The notes: a model not told the origin generated them from the letters alone. Shown: positions 1-12,923, counted from the stretch's first letter. The stretch is DNA of 64,000 nt from Jacaranda mimosifolia (GCA_018894105.1 CM032119.1:15145246-15209245); one strand, 5' to 3'. Program-made: numbers and translations.

Positions 1-984
1 GGATAGTATCTCTATCACAAATCTTAGCATCGCTCTTCCTCCATAACTCCCCTCTAGATGCAGGCTTGTTCACAAGGTAAGAACCCCATTTGGCACCCTA
101 AAACTAAACTCAAATGGTGCATTTGGAGGAAACTCTAGAGCAAGATCTAATGTAAGGGTTGTTAGAGGTTGGAATGGGGATATTATATATGGCTTGAAAT
201 TTGTAAAAGTAAAATCTTAGGCAGCATCTAGATAAAATTAGACTTCATGGTTTCCATCCACCTTATCAAATCCATAAATAAATGCCACTAGTCCTTATCT
301 CACATGACCATCAAAATAATATGCTATTTTCTTGTCTTAATGTCAAATTCTCAAATATTCTTAAAAAGGTAACTGTTTGGTGAATTACCTTGTGAACACT
401 GGTTTTAATATCAATATAATGCCATCTTGGAAAAAGAGTGATTCCATGGTTAGATAAATGATTTACTATGCCAGGATAAATAAGTCCTTCCATATCTTAA
501 ACTCTAATGAGCCGTGCTTGGCAGTTTGTTTATCCCTTGGGGTAAATGGGGCTGCTAAAGTACCCTCCCATATGTGTAATGGCTTAAAAGGTAAGATAAT
601 TTGAGGTTTGCTCCCCCTATTCCCTATCAGATTCCACTCATGATTACTGAAATTTTACTTATACAACACATCTTGATATCTCTAAATAGCATAATCATCT
701 AACGCAAATTGCGACCTCGAAATAGGGTAAGGATTTCAATGCTAAAGCCATCTCGAATTCTTATGGAATAACTTCAAGTTTCTCTTGATTGATGATGCAT
801 ATTGTAGCCACTTGGTTCAACTTCATGATATTTGCTAATTCTTTACATATATTGACACTTATGTGCCGATTCATAAAATGGTTCATGTTAGTTTTCCTAC
901 CAGCAAGCAACCTTTGTTCTCTTAAAGCTAATCTCCCACAATCATAAAACTTGAGCCTGCCTTAGCTAATGAACCTACCTTTGT
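1..984. other. Background DNA, no gene recognised
   Basis: AT-rich sequence with stops in all frames and no recognisable domain. The only long open frame, 311-493 on the minus strand, has no recognisable motif. It is probably old repeat remnant, since it runs directly into the degenerate tandem arrays that follow. Confidence 0.5.
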
Positions 985-1300
985 GAATGACTTAGAAATT
1001 TTCATAGAGCTTCGCACTTTAGAGGTCATTTTGGACCTTTACGAACCTTTACACTCCACGAATAACTTTGAGATATAGGTGGAGATGTATGTTTTGTGAA
1101 TGATATAAAATTTTCATTGAGCTGTATGCTCTTGCGAGCAACTCAGAATATTTTGTGGAGTTATATGCTCTATGGTTGACTTGAATTATTTTGCGGATCT
1201 TCATGCTTTAGATATCCTTTAGGATTCTATGTGAAGCTTTAAGCTCTACGAATAACTTCAGGTTCCTTCTAAGTGTTGTTCATGCTCTCTCTTTCTTTTA
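985..1300. repeat. Degenerate tandem array, ~39-bp unit (type 1)
   Basis: Successive segments share the pattern TGTGGAGCTTTACGCTCTA, a short variable part, then AATNACTT and a T-rich end. The clearest units are near 1154-1270 and measure 37, 39 and 39 bp. Earlier units are more diverged and partly longer. The period was counted by hand and the boundaries are approximate. It resembles no coding family I know. Confidence 0.55.
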
Positions 1301-1689
1301 ACTCTTATAATGCTCTATGAGCGGCTACATGTTGACTTCTCTTGAGGTCCTTTTGTGAAAAGAGAGGAGCGAGTCTAGTTTGGGCAATATATTGGAGCTA
1401 AATGTAGAGAATAGGTGAAACACTACCATTAGGTATCAGGTGGCCGTGACGTTGCCTGGACAAAGTGGTTAGCCTAATGAATAATCAGAACTTGGAGGTA
1501 GCCCATTGGGTAGTTGTGTTGCGGAGGCACCCACTAGGCAACTCTATATAGAGATTTCTCGCAAGCAGTTGGGATTTTGTGTTTGCCCTTAGGTGGCTAC
1601 ATACTAGGGTGTGATCGTTTGAAAAGGTGTTCCAAAAGCTGCTTAGGGTCTCTAGTAGACTTTTGGATTTTGTGAATGCTTTAGAATTT

Positions 1690-1822
1690 GTGGTGGAGCT
1701 TCACGCTCCAAAGACCACTTAGGATAATTTGGATGGATTATGCACCAACAAATGACTCAAGAGTTTCCATGTGGAGCTTTACACTTAGGAGATCACTTTG
1801 GTCCTTTGGCAGCACTAAGTTG
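1690..1822. repeat. Second block of the ~40-bp type 1 array
   Basis: Three adjacent units of about 39-40 bp again carry a GGAGCTT-CACGCTCC core followed by a GACCACTT- or GATCACTT-like segment. They match the units of 985-1300 and are separated from them by about 390 bp of more scrambled sequence with scattered half-units. Confidence 0.5.
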
Positions 1823-1908
1823 TCTGGTGTGTCACTTGGGGTCTTTCGCTAAATGGTATCATTGTGTGCGCCTCTTGGGTTCTCCAACATAAGTGTCTTT
1901 ATGTGCAT

Positions 1909-2052
1909 TCTTGGTCTTACAACTGATATGATCTTTGCGAAGCCCCCTTAAGGACTCTTTCAGTAGGCCTAATTTATGGGTCTTTTAGTAGAACTAATTA
2001 TTGCAAGTTCCCTTATGAAGGTCTTGTAGTAGGTTTGATTTTTGTGCACTCA
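1909..2052. repeat. Short block of ~40-bp type 2 units
   Basis: Units of the form GCCCCCTTAAGGACTCTTTC-AGTAGG occur three to four times with irregular spacing. They resemble the larger array at 2474-2945 and are probably an outlying, more decayed part of it. Confidence 0.4.
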
Positions 2053-2473
2053 TCAAAGGCTAGCTCTGGGGTCGTTGTGGAAGATCAACTCTTGCCGCTT
2101 GGCCATAATAGAGTAGGATTTACCCCAGGAGTTAGTCCTTCTTTGCTTTTCTTCTATTGAGAGCTACTTTTTTTTTTTTGTTTTTTCTGCATCAATAGTA
2201 TGTCAATTGTCGTTTGCACTTGGATGGCTAAGTATAGGCCAAGCGTCGTTTGATACTTTTAGTGTTTGAGAGCGTTAGACTTTGTTAATATTTTTTCTCT
2301 TTATGGATGGTTGAGCGGTTGTTTCTTGCACTTTTTTACTCGACTATTGAGATGACTGCATAGTTTATGCTAGACTTGTTTTTCTTTATGTTACTTACAT
2401 CTTGCCAACTCTTTTACAATTTTTTTCTTTTTTGCCCATTTCTCTGGACTTTATTGTAGGGAAAAGACATTAC

Positions 2474-2945
2474 TATGAGCCCACGTGAGGATCTTACTAC
2501 GAACTTAATTTTATGAGCCCCCATTGAGAGGTTTTATCATAGTTACTTGTTGTTAACATGCCCCTTTAAGGTTTATTGTAGTTTTCATTATTGTTGTGCA
2601 TCCCCATTGGGGATGTTGCTAAAGTTGTAGTTGTTGCATATTCCTCCTTACGGGTGTTATTGAAGTTGTTATTGATGTATGCCCTCTTAGGGGTCTTATA
2701 ATAGTTTTGATTGCTGCATGCTCTCTTTGGGATCTTATAGTAGTGTTTTTCCATGTGCCCCTAAGGGTCTTATATTGGTTTTTAAGTTTTCCACACACCC
2801 GTCGGAGGTCTTATAACAGTCTTTTGCCATGTGGTCCCTTAGGAGAGTCTTATAATAGTGCTAATATTGTTCGTTACGTGCTCCATTGGATGTTTTACAA
2901 TATTGTTGATATAGTGCATTCATTGATCGTTTGATAAAGTCATCA
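2474..2945. repeat. Degenerate tandem array, ~40-bp unit (type 2), ~12 copies
   Basis: About twelve consecutive units of 35-45 bp share the core CATGCCCCCTTAGGGGTCTT followed by ATARTAGTTTTGATTRTTG. Each opens with a C-run/G-run dyad such as CCCCATTGGGG, giving a small inverted repeat per unit. Short ORFs on both strands here are translations of the repeat and not genes. Confidence 0.65.
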
Positions 2946-2974
2946 TTGTTTTCTTTCTGATTCATTGTTGTTTT

Positions 2975-3085
2975 GTTCAAGGTCTCTTGTAGAGATGTTC
3001 CATAGAGGAAACCATTCGTGGTCTCTCGTGGAGATGTTTTGTGGAAGAAGTAGCTTGGGATCTCTCACAGAAATGTTACTTTTAT
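2975..3085. repeat. Three ~39-bp units (type 3)
   Basis: Three units of about 39 bp carry the core GTGGTCTCTCGTGGAGATGT and follow directly after the type 2 array. The similar period but different consensus suggests repeated local amplification within one longer element. Confidence 0.45.
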
Positions 3086-4966
3086 ATACCTTTTGAGGTC
3101 TTATTGCAAATACATTGGCCACGCTTTAAGTTGTAATAAGAGAAGTATTAAGAGTTAAGTGCTTTATGGAGTTTAGAAATAACATTGGCCATGCTATGAG
3201 TTTGAACGAACTTATTCATAACATGAAATGGATGGTCTAGCATTACTAGAAACTAACTCTAACTTTCCCGAGAGAAAACCAATTTAGTTAACTAACATTA
3301 ATACTCTTCTTGGAGATGACTTACTACGCCTTAAAGGGCAAGCTCTTTGAGATAGGGGTGTCTCTAGCTTAGAACATTCATTTTCCTTATGTGTTTTGCA
3401 ACTTTCATGTGTTTGCGTTCTGGCTCTCTATTCTTTAGATGGTCTTTCTTATCCTGCATCTAGCTTTGTGATAGGTCACGAAGTTATAGTCTCCACCCTT
3501 CTAAGATATGTGCAATATTTTTTAATTTTTGAAGCACTAAGGGGTTTGTCTGCAGCTTCCGCGAGCTCTAAGAACCTTTGTAATCTATTATCCTCTAGTT
3601 GATTTTTTTGCTTACAACAAAGTTAGATGATCTTCTTCATAGAACGTTTAGAGAAGTCTTAGTGCCCTTAAGCTAGATGGTTATAAGTGGGGGCTTGAGC
3701 AAGTGCCTTTTCTGGTTAGGATCTCATTTTATGTACCATTTATCTTAAGAATTCCATCTCCAACCCTAGAGTTGGTTATTGGATTACTTGGGGTAACTTT
3801 CACATCTTCAAGGGTCTTTCCAACTCTGAGATCCTATTCCTTTACCCTATTCTCTCAGCCACTCGCCTTCATAGTTTCTCCATTGGGTCTGGTGAGAAGA
3901 GAATTGGGTTTTTGCAGTTAGGCATAGATCTCAACTAGTTAGAAGGATGCATCATGGGGTAAGACGTCTATGGAGTTTTTACTATCTGTTGAGATCCTCT
4001 TCACCAAGAATAGGCCAAGGAGGCCGAGATTATTGAGGCACCAATGAGTTCATTCTTGTTAGCTCCAAATCCTTATCTGCGAGGGTGATATTGGATAGCT
4101 AGGCAGCACATTATGCATGCATATAGAGCCTTCAGGGGAATGGGTTTGCACTTACTTTGTGACCCTCATTGGGTAGCTTTCACGTATTACCTTCAATAAG
4201 GTTACTAGAAAATATCAATATAAGTACACAACAGATAGATTGTTAACGCTATGTGGTCATGGCCTTTTTCAAATTTTCAATCTCCACTCTAGCATCTTCG
4301 GGTTCTCCTCCATGCTCTGAGTCCATATTATTTTGTACGAGTTACCTTTGACGCTTCGCGATAGCTCCTTAGGTCCATGCTAGATTAATCTTTCAGTCTT
4401 GACTATAAGGCGGATATATTCTTTGACAATGCATCTTTCATTGCAATAGAAGTGCTAGTACTCTTTCAAAATCTACCTTGTGGGATGTCCACAATCTTTT
4501 TGATTATGGGGCACCCTTTTGGTCACCTATTATAAGGTACTCCCATTGCTTTTTTAGATTGTCCATTATTTTTTATGGTTCTCTATAGAAGTTGTTGTTC
4601 CTTTAGTGTGGATATGCTTCTCTACACAAATCGAGAGCTTATCTGAATTTGGTTGAGTGCTTTTTTGCTATAAGTTTCTTGATCTTTATATATTTCACGC
4701 CTTATTACATGACCCTGGGTAAGGAGTTTTTTACTGAGGTATCAAATCTCATGTATTGCTTGGATGAAATACTTTCGCGTGCTTTCCCTTTCTTTTGCTT
4801 TATGCTAAGTGAGTAGGTCGCAGTCTTAAGGTACCTCTAGTTGCCATGGAGTTGTTTAAGAGGCACTACGCCGACTTCTCTAGTTTGATGATGGTTCCAG
4901 CAGGAAGTAGGTGAAGCAAGGTGAGGGTGCATTCCATCTGGTGTACAACTCCAAGCGTGCTATATT
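3086..4966. other. Background DNA up to the copia A insertion
   Basis: No intact gene. Short open frames (3396-3602 and 3703-3921, plus strand) have no recognisable domain. The segment 4640-4966 reads as several short open stretches with frame breaks, so an old coding remnant is possible but unidentified. Confidence 0.4.
4962..4966. repeat. Target-site duplication of copia A, left (ATATT)
   Basis: The five bases before the terminal TG read ATATT. The five after the terminal CA at 25026 read ATATC. One mismatch is compatible with an aged 5-bp duplication. Confidence 0.6.
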
Positions 4967-7077
4967 TGAAGTAAAGGGTAACACAATGATACAAGTTATA
5001 AAGCAAAAATAGCTAAATAAAAACTTGACTACACTTTATCGAAGGATATAATCATTCCATTAAGATGGATTTAGTAGTAGAAAAATACCTTGATCGCTTA
5101 AATCTAAGGTACAAATGGATGACAAGAGTGAACCCTTCAAAACTATCAATCTTGGCACAGCAGAAAACCGGCAACAATTGTCCAAGCAAATCACCTCCGA
5201 TTGAGTTGAAATTTGTATAGCAACACCTCAATTCCTTTGAGGATTTCTAGTAAAAATTTCAGAAAAAAAAAATAAAATTGGCAAGGACTCCAAAACAGCA
5301 TCCAAACTTTCTTCACTACAATGGATCTTCAAGAGCAAAGCTCCCCAATCGTGAAGCCCCTAATGTTATGATCTACACACCAAAGGCAAGCTCCAATCTT
5401 CCACTAATAATCTAGATCATTAGAGGAAGAAGAAAAGAGAAGGCCGAATTTGTGGAGAGGAAGGTGAGGAATGTGTGAAACTTCAACACATGAGTGGATC
5501 ACACTTTTGGAGGAAAAAATGGAATCTTAGCATGAAAAATTTCACCTCCTCTACTTATAGAGTTGGAGGTGTGACGCAAGTTGGCATCACACCCTCCATG
5601 AGGTGGTGTGGCAACTAAGCAAGCTAGTTGAATGTGAAATGTGAATTTCACTTGTAATTAGATTTAATTTGGAATCTTCATTTCACCTCATGAAATGTCA
5701 TCCAAATTAATTCTAAGTGCACCTCAAATGAACTCCTTCATTTGAATTTTCCTCCAAATAATATTCCCACATTAATTAAATTAACTCTTTAATTTAATTA
5801 ATTAATGTTGACTTATCTCCTTAAATCAACTAACTTAACTCTTTGAGTTAGCTTGACTAATTAATTATCATATGGCACCAATTAAATTAACTCCTTTATT
5901 CAATTAGTCTAATTTAAATTCTTAAATTATTTTGATCAATTTATCAAGCTAAAATGACTAAAAATTAGCCATTCGATTTTTCTACACAAAAACGGTCATA
6001 TCGAATTTTCTAACTCTTAGAAAATTTCTTCTATCAAATAGAACTTCCTTTAAGCTTTTGTGTGTAACCCATTAGGTTCTTCCATTCATTGGACATGGGC
6101 TCACAACAATTGTGATATTTTGAATATTGAAATATTTGCATTATTTTAAACTTCTTTAAACTAATAATTCATTCAATTTATCTATATTAATTGAAGATTA
6201 CCCAATCTCCATGGTTGATGTCTATCCTCAAGCCATGGAGCCCAACTAATTGGTCAAAATGAATATGCTCTTGGTGAACCATTCTAGGTCGACACTTACC
6301 ATGTAAATACGGACCTCCCATCTTCGATCTCTCGAAAGAGGCCTAGGGCAAGATATTTGCTGGCTCCCTAATAGCTTTGATAAATATGTTTCTAATCCTA
6401 ATGTTCGATTTCAGTTTATGACTTGATCTTTGGAAAACTCCTTTTCCAAATAGTCATACTGCCTTGCGCAAGGACTTATTGGAATCGATCATAATAGAAT
6501 ACATAGGAGATGTATTCGCCCTTCACAACGTTGAGGAAAGTGGTCCGAACTTGGATCTCACAAATCTCCATGTCTAAGTAGCTTACATCCAATCTCAAAC
6601 TGGATAACTCACTAAGTGGTTAAGGAAAAGTCAAAGTATGAGGACCTAAACACAAGGTTACCATCGATCCTAAGGTCTAAGGATGCCACTTCGGCTGTCT
6701 AGTGGATTCTTCAGACGGGTCCTTAGTGAACTTGTTCTCTAACAAACACCACTAACATACACCCATGTCTAACATGGATTGTTCATGAAAAGAAGCAATA
6801 TTCAACTCCTTGGATTTATGCATCGTTAGTGCAAATCTATCATAATCTTAGATATCCTATCTCATAAGATTCTATGACTTGGAATATTTTAAGATCACGA
6901 CTGTGTAAGACTTATTTCATGGTCATCACCCAGTATCCGACCAAGTTTTGTCGTCATGTGTGATCTAAGGGCTTCAATCAAATGCTAGTTAAGTAAAATA
7001 AGCATGAGATGAAGATAACCATTTAATATGAATATCATTCAATTAAGATTGTCTCACAAGTGAAATAGTTTTCAACA
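4967..7077 (-). repeat. 3' LTR of copia A
   Basis: On the plus strand it starts TGAAGTAAAG and ends TTTTCAACA, so in element orientation it runs TG...CA. It matches 12926-14311 plus 24244-25026 along its length. Length is 2111 bp. Compared with the other LTR and with copia B it lacks about 34 bp just inside its element-5' end. The LTR is rich in AATTAATTAA-like tracts. Short ORFs in it are not genes. Confidence 0.88.
5551..5560 (-). promoter_or_regulatory. Candidate TATA box of copia A 3' LTR
   Basis: On the minus strand this reads CTATAAGTAG, followed by GAGGAGG. The equivalent site in the 5' LTR is a better match, CTATAAATAG. It would fire leftward, out of the element. Confidence 0.45.
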
Positions 7078-7091
7078 ATCTCCCCCTTACC
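7078..7091 (-). other. Polypurine tract of copia A
   Basis: On the minus strand GTAAGGGGGAGAT lies immediately before the 3' LTR start TGTTG and just after the pol stop. This is the expected position and composition of a plus-strand priming site. Confidence 0.75.
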
Positions 7092-10000
7092 CTAAAGCCA
7101 ATTCGCCATAGTCTTAAGACTTATCTTTTCAAGATGTCATTCAAAAACCTTTTGCATTAAGGGTTTAGTTATTAGATCTGCTATATGCTCTTTTGTGGCT
7201 CCACTCTCCACTTGGATGTCACATCTATTAATGATCTCATGGATCAAATGATATCGTCTCAAAATGTGCTTGAATTGCTAATGAGATCTTGGCTCTTTTG
7301 TTTGAGCAATAGCTCTGTTGTTGTAACAAAAGACAACTACAGGCTCAGCAATGCGAGACACTACATCCAACTCTTAGATGAAGTGTTTCATCCAAACACT
7401 TTCCTTTGCAGCTTTCGAAGCTGCAATATATTTCACCTCTGTGGTAGAATCGACCATAGTGTCTTGTTTGGAACTCTTCCAATTCATTGTGCCATTATTG
7501 AGGAAAAATATAAATCCAGATGTGGATTTTAATCATTTATATCAGATTGGAAACTAGAATTCAAAAACCCCTTGAGTTTCAATCTCCATTGTCGTATACC
7601 AAAAAAAAATTCTTAGTTCTTATTAAGTACTTAAGGATTTCTTTAACGGCTTTCTAGTGACATTCACGGGGGTCAGATTGAAAGCAGCTTGTAACACTTA
7701 GAACGTGTGTTCCATCCGATCTTATACATTGAACGGTATGCATTAAGCTCCCTATAGCGAACGCATACAGTGTGTGGAACATTCTATGTCTCTTGTCATC
7801 AATTTTAGGGGCTATAGACTTGGAGAGACGAAGACCGTGTCCCAGAAGGATGAATTACTTCTTGGATTTTTCCTTTCTAAACCTCTTTAGTAACTTGTCA
7901 ATGTGCGGTGTTTGGGAAAGCCCCAGCATCCTCTTTGATCTATTTCTATAATTACATATTCCTAATACGTAGGATGTTTCTTCCAAATCCTTCATGGAGA
8001 ATTGTGTAGATAACCATGCTTTAGTACACTCTAACATTTCTCTCGCATTCCCAATTAGAAGAATGTCATCGACATAAAGCACAATAAATTATACGCTACT
8101 CCCACTAGCATTTTTGTACACACAAAGTTCATATACATTTTTGATAAAGTCAAGCAATTTGTCTATCTTATCAAAATTTATGTTCCAACTTTGGGATGCC
8201 TGTTTGAGTCCATAAATGGACCTTTCCAGTTTGCAAACTTTTTGGTCACTCCCTTTGGATATAAAACCTTGTACTTGCTCCATATAAATTTCTTCTTCAA
8301 TATTTCCATTGAGGAAAGTTGTTTTCACATCCATTTGCCATATTTCATAGTCAAAATATGAGGTTATGGCAAGTAAAATCCCAATGGACTTAGGTATAGC
8401 AACCGGTACCTCGAAATCAATACTGAATCTTTGAGTGTAACCCTTTGCCACTAATCGTGCCTTAAAGGTAATTACCTCTCCATCGACTCTTAGCTTACAC
8501 TTATAGATCCACTTGCAACCAATGGGTACTTTACCCTCAGGTGGATCTACCAAAGTCCATACTTTGTTGGAGTACATAGAGTTTATTTTGAATTTCATGG
8601 TGTCTAGCTAATGTCTGGAATCTGTGTCCAATATAGCTTTCTCATAGGTCTTCGGATCATTATCCGATTAGCCCATCTCATGAAGGAATTCAAACCTTTT
8701 TGATTGCTTCTTGATTTGTTTCGGCCTTCTCAGAGGTTGCGTGTAAGGCTTTTGATGTTCACTTATTTCTACTGCTTGTGGGATTTGTTGATCATCTTGA
8801 ACTTCATCAAGTTCAATAACAACACCATTTCTATCTAATAGAAATTCCTTTCCAAAATGGTGGCGTCCCTTGAAACAAGTACCTTTTGCTCCAAGGGATT
8901 ATAGAAATAATAGTCCAAAGACTCTCTTAGGTATCCCACAAACTTGCACAAGATAGATCTCACATCCAACTTGTTTCCCACTAATTGCTTGACATAAGTG
9001 AGAGACCCCAAACTCTTAGAAAAGAGTAAGAAAGTGATTTAACATACCACATCTCATGCGGTGTTTTTGGCATCGACTTTGAGGGTACTAAATTTAGCAA
9101 CCTCGCAGTCGTTATTAAGGCGTATCCCCAAAGGATATAGGCACATTGGAAAAGTTCATCATGGAACGTACGATGTCCAACAAGGTACGATTTCTCCTCT
9201 CGGCTACTCCATTGTGTTGGGTGTGCCAGGTGGAGTTCATTGAAAGGGAATCTCATTCTCGTTTAGATAATCCAAGACTTCAGTACTTAAATATTCTTCT
9301 CCTCGATCCGATTGAAGAGCTTTAATACTTAGTGCCAATTACTTTTCTACTTCATTCCTATACTCTTTGAACTTTTCAAAGGCTTCAGACTTGTACTTCA
9401 TAATTTACACATGTCCGAACTGAGTATGATCATTGGTGAAGGTGATGTAGTATGAATAGCCACCTCTCACACTAACTCTTAGTAGTCCACAAACATCCAT
9501 ATGGATCAAATCCAAAGGACTTGTGGTTCATTCTGTTTGTCCTACAAAAGGAGCCTTGGTCATTTTTCCCTTTAAACAACACTCACAAGTAAGAAGATCC
9601 TCTATGCACTAACATTTAGAGCTTCGAGGACTTCTAACTTGTCCATACTATTTTTGAAAATGTGTCCAAGTCTTGTGTGCTATAAGATGGCATCTTCTTG
9701 GTTGTCTAATTTTCTTTTACTTTGTTGAATGCACAATAATGATTGTTGAGAATCCAAAATGTACAATCCATTGTTTAATGTTCCTTGTGCAATTAAAGAA
9801 TCATTCTTTGATGCCTTCAAATTCCCATTAGATATAAAAAAATCATATCCTTCATTATCCAAAACGAGAATAGAAACAATGTTTTTAACAAGATTGGGTA
9901 CATAATAGCAAGAATCAAGTACAACGTAGGAGTTCTCCAAGTCTAACTTGATAATGCCTTCGACTATAGCCGCAACTTTTGCTCTATTACCTAGGTGTAG

Positions 10001-10110
10001 GATCATATCCCCATCATTAAGACTCTTTATTCTTTCCATCCCCTATAACAAATTACAAAGGTGAGAACCACATGCGGTATCAAATACCCATGAGGAATAA
10101 TTTGTCGTTA
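7092..10110 (-). pseudogene. copia A pol pseudogene (PR-INT-RT-RNase H)
   Basis: Domains in element order. Protease at about 10110-10040 has WVFDTACGSH, where the usual DTG-type triplet reads DTA. The GAG-pre-integrase zinc region near 9690 has an in-frame stop. The integrase core at 9560-9170 retains its three acidic positions in scattered frames (HMDV, SDRG and AERRNRT). RT at about 8640-7855 has GCKWIYKCK, LVAKGYTQ, MDVKTTFLNG and SIYGLKQ. Its YVDD catalytic motif (8065-8076) is intact. Three residues are missing next to the PVA motif compared with copia B. RNase H at 7850-7092 is heavily interrupted and ends with a degenerate ADLITKPL-like tail. At least ten stops or frameshifts are seen, so no functional product is expected. 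Confidence 0.85.
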
Positions 10111-10953
10111 AGTGTACTTCATTAAAGTACATATACTTCCCAAGGGTTGCAAGATACTTCTTACAATTTCTCTTCCAATGGTCTTTCTCACCACAATAGA
10201 AACAAGTAACATCAGCTTTCACATTTTCTTTTTCTTGACTCCCCTTGACCTTTTCAATGGTTGCTTCCCTTAGAGGAAGAACTCATCTTTCTTTTACCTC
10301 TCTTTCTAGCACCACTAGGCCCTTAGACTTGGAGGATGAAACAAGCATAAGAGACTTTTCTTTCTTTATTGTCACTTCGACAATCACTAACATATTAACC
10401 AACTCATTAATTGTTACTATCTGCTTCGACATGTTGAGGTTCATAACGAATTGATCAAATGATCTAGGTAGTGATTGAAGCATCAAATCCACATAGAGCT
10501 CATTGTCCATGACTACGTCTAATTGACCAAGCTTCTCAATGAGACCGATCATTTTTAGGCCATGGTCATGGACACTTGAGCCTTCATTCATTCTAGTCTG
10601 GAAGAGATCCTTAGACAATAAAACCTTTCACGTCTAGTTTACACGCCATACAACTCTTATAGGTGCTAGTGAATCTCGTGAGTAATTTTCATGTGCTCGT
10701 GAGACTTTTGGAGCTCATTGGACATAGAAGCCAACATGAGGTAATGTGTTTGTAGATCATCATCTACCAACTTCATCAATGTTTCACCTACCTCATTGTT
10801 GGCATCATCGCCAATGGTGTCTGATGGACTTTCAATAAGCATATATGTCCTATCAAAATCAAGAATAATTTTGAGGTTTCTAAGTCAATCTTGAAAGTTA
10901 GGTCCCACGAGTTTATTGGTTTCCAATATAACATTGGGTGGATTCTTAGCCAT
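10111..10953 (-). pseudogene. copia A gag pseudogene
   Basis: The gag ATG at 10953 opens MAKNPPNVIL followed by NKLVGPNFQD, a start typical of plant copia Gag proteins. A UBN2-type Gag region follows, best preserved at 10618-10283 (MSKQIVTINELVNML). It ends in a complete CX2CX4HX4C zinc knuckle at 10204-10163 (CFYCGEKDHWKRNC). Several stops lie between the start and the UBN2 region. Gag forms the particle that packages element RNA. The start was chosen because the same MxKNP start appears in copia B. Confidence 0.78.
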
Positions 10954-12910
10954 TTTGATTTGAAGATTTAAAAAATCTACAGAGGCAAAAAAGAGAGTAT
11001 AAGCATGTGATTGAATATTGATATTGAAAACATGTTCATGGGCTTTCAAACATATTTTTCTCCCAGTATTTTATCAAATTCCTCACCCTCTAAGGAATTT
11101 GGGAAATCTCATTTTCTAGTGAGAATCAAGGCCCTAAAGACTTGTAGTAGACCTGTGATTCGTGAGACATCCTCAAATAATCCTAAGGTAAGTAACTTTT
11201 GCTAATTGCATCTCTATACAACCTTTGATATATTTTACCTCGCTTTGCATGTAGACCCACGACTCATGTGACACTTACACTACTAGGTGTCAAGTCGAAC
11301 TTACCAATCAAGCTTTGATTCAAAACCACACCATGCTATTCCATGACCTATAACACAATGCATGGGAAGCATCAAATCAAAGATGCATCACATGCTAAGT
11401 ATGTGATCACAGCTTTCCACTATGCGTGAGACATCACAAAAATGTGGTAGCATCGTCATGCCGCATACTATTGGTAGAGGGCATGGATTAATTAAAACTC
11501 CTTTTAATTTGTATCCATTTTGGCTTAATATTTGAAAGCACTTAGACTCCTCTAAGTAGAGGGATTTTCTTGCTTGCAAAGATCTCATCAATTTTATCTT
11601 CTTATTTAGGTTTTTTATATCCTATTCATGCATCTCATATATTAATAAGATAAAAAAGTATAAATAAGTAAATACGCCTAGCATGCTCCTAGGGTGGGAT
11701 GACCATGAGCCTTAACCAAGTATTGCACTTTAGAGCCATAGGTGCACTACTTAGTTGATTTTAAGTGAGTTGATTAAACATAGCTATTACATAAATGTAT
11801 CCCATATATTCATGTGTCTACATGCCTCCAATGGCCTTCTTGTTTCCTTGCAATAATTACATGAGATAAGAAATCCTCACTCCTTATGATTCTACTCTCA
11901 TAACATTTACAATATAGAAATTAAGAGGCATGCAAGTCCCATTTAATATAATCCTTTTCAACAACTTGAAACAAATAAAATCAATATTAAAGGCTCATGT
12001 TCATTCCCATTCATTCATCATCCATTCAACAATTAAATGAACAATAAATAAGAATTGACATTCAATTCCACAATTAAATGCTGACCTCATTAACAATTAA
12101 TTAACTAGAAAAAATAAGCATAACGATTATGCATCTCATTTTTGCTCTAAATTGAAGATTAACTTGAACAAGATTTTAAAAGCAATCAATAATATCAAAC
12201 ATAATTTTGAGAACTTGCACAACACTTGTGCTTCTAATTAGTATGATTTAGTTTAAATAAGACCAAATTAAGCCTCAAAGCTCATCCAACTCCAAACTGA
12301 GCACTACTGCCCCATCCAGGCTGTTTGGCCCTGCAGCAGGCACATGCCCAGCGCACCCACTGCTCGACCAGCGCCTAGCCAAGTGCGGCAGCTACCATGT
12401 TTTGAAGTTAGGACTGAGTCAAGGCTTTATTTGTCCAACTTTTGTGCACCAAAAATTATGGACACCTCTATGACATTAAATCACACATATTAGACAAATT
12501 TACAAATCTAAAACACCTTTTAAAAGTGGAAATTTAAGTGCTCAAACATGCTTCAAAAATCAAGTTCAAGTAAGAATCAACATTTTTGTAAAATCTCCAA
12601 TTATCTCCAATGCAATTGGATCCGAAAATGACTAAAACACCTTAAGGCCAAATTAAACATGCTATATCAACACATGACATCATCCAAAACTAAATCAACA
12701 TTTAACATTATCTTCCATGAATCAAAAACATATTAACATATGAATTAACACTTAAAACACATAATTAGCATAATTCAATTCATCATCGAAGGAGCCACAT
12801 GCATCATCAACCAAACACTCAAATCCATGAATTGGATCAAATACTTGGTGATCTAGATCAATTCATCACATGAATCAATCAAATAAAAATCCAAATAAAA
12901 GCATGAATTT
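10954..12910 (-). other. Untranslated leader of copia A (~1.95 kb)
   Basis: This segment lies between the primer binding site and the gag ATG and has no long open frame in element orientation. Copia B has a matching leader of nearly the same length (46998-48953), so the length is a family trait. It contains a GC-richer patch at 12300-12400 and dispersed copies of a motif like TCACGAGTCAT (near 11156, 11262 and 11420). Confidence 0.7.
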
Positions 12911-12923
12911 GGCTCTGATACCA
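12911..12923 (-). other. Primer binding site of copia A (initiator Met tRNA type)
   Basis: On the minus strand TGGTATCAGAGCC starts three bases after the end of the 5' LTR (LTR end TTCA, spacer AG). This is the classic complement of the 3' end of plant initiator methionine tRNA. Confidence 0.9.

Noticed and set aside
3703..3921. 72-residue hydrophobic ORF in background DNA
   Set aside because: No recognisable motif, no neighbours and no conserved counterpart. Its length is expected by chance in this composition.
7185..7532. 115-residue plus-strand ORF
   Set aside because: It is antisense to the degraded copia A RNase H, where the minus strand has recognisable pol motifs. The same applies to 9061-9243.
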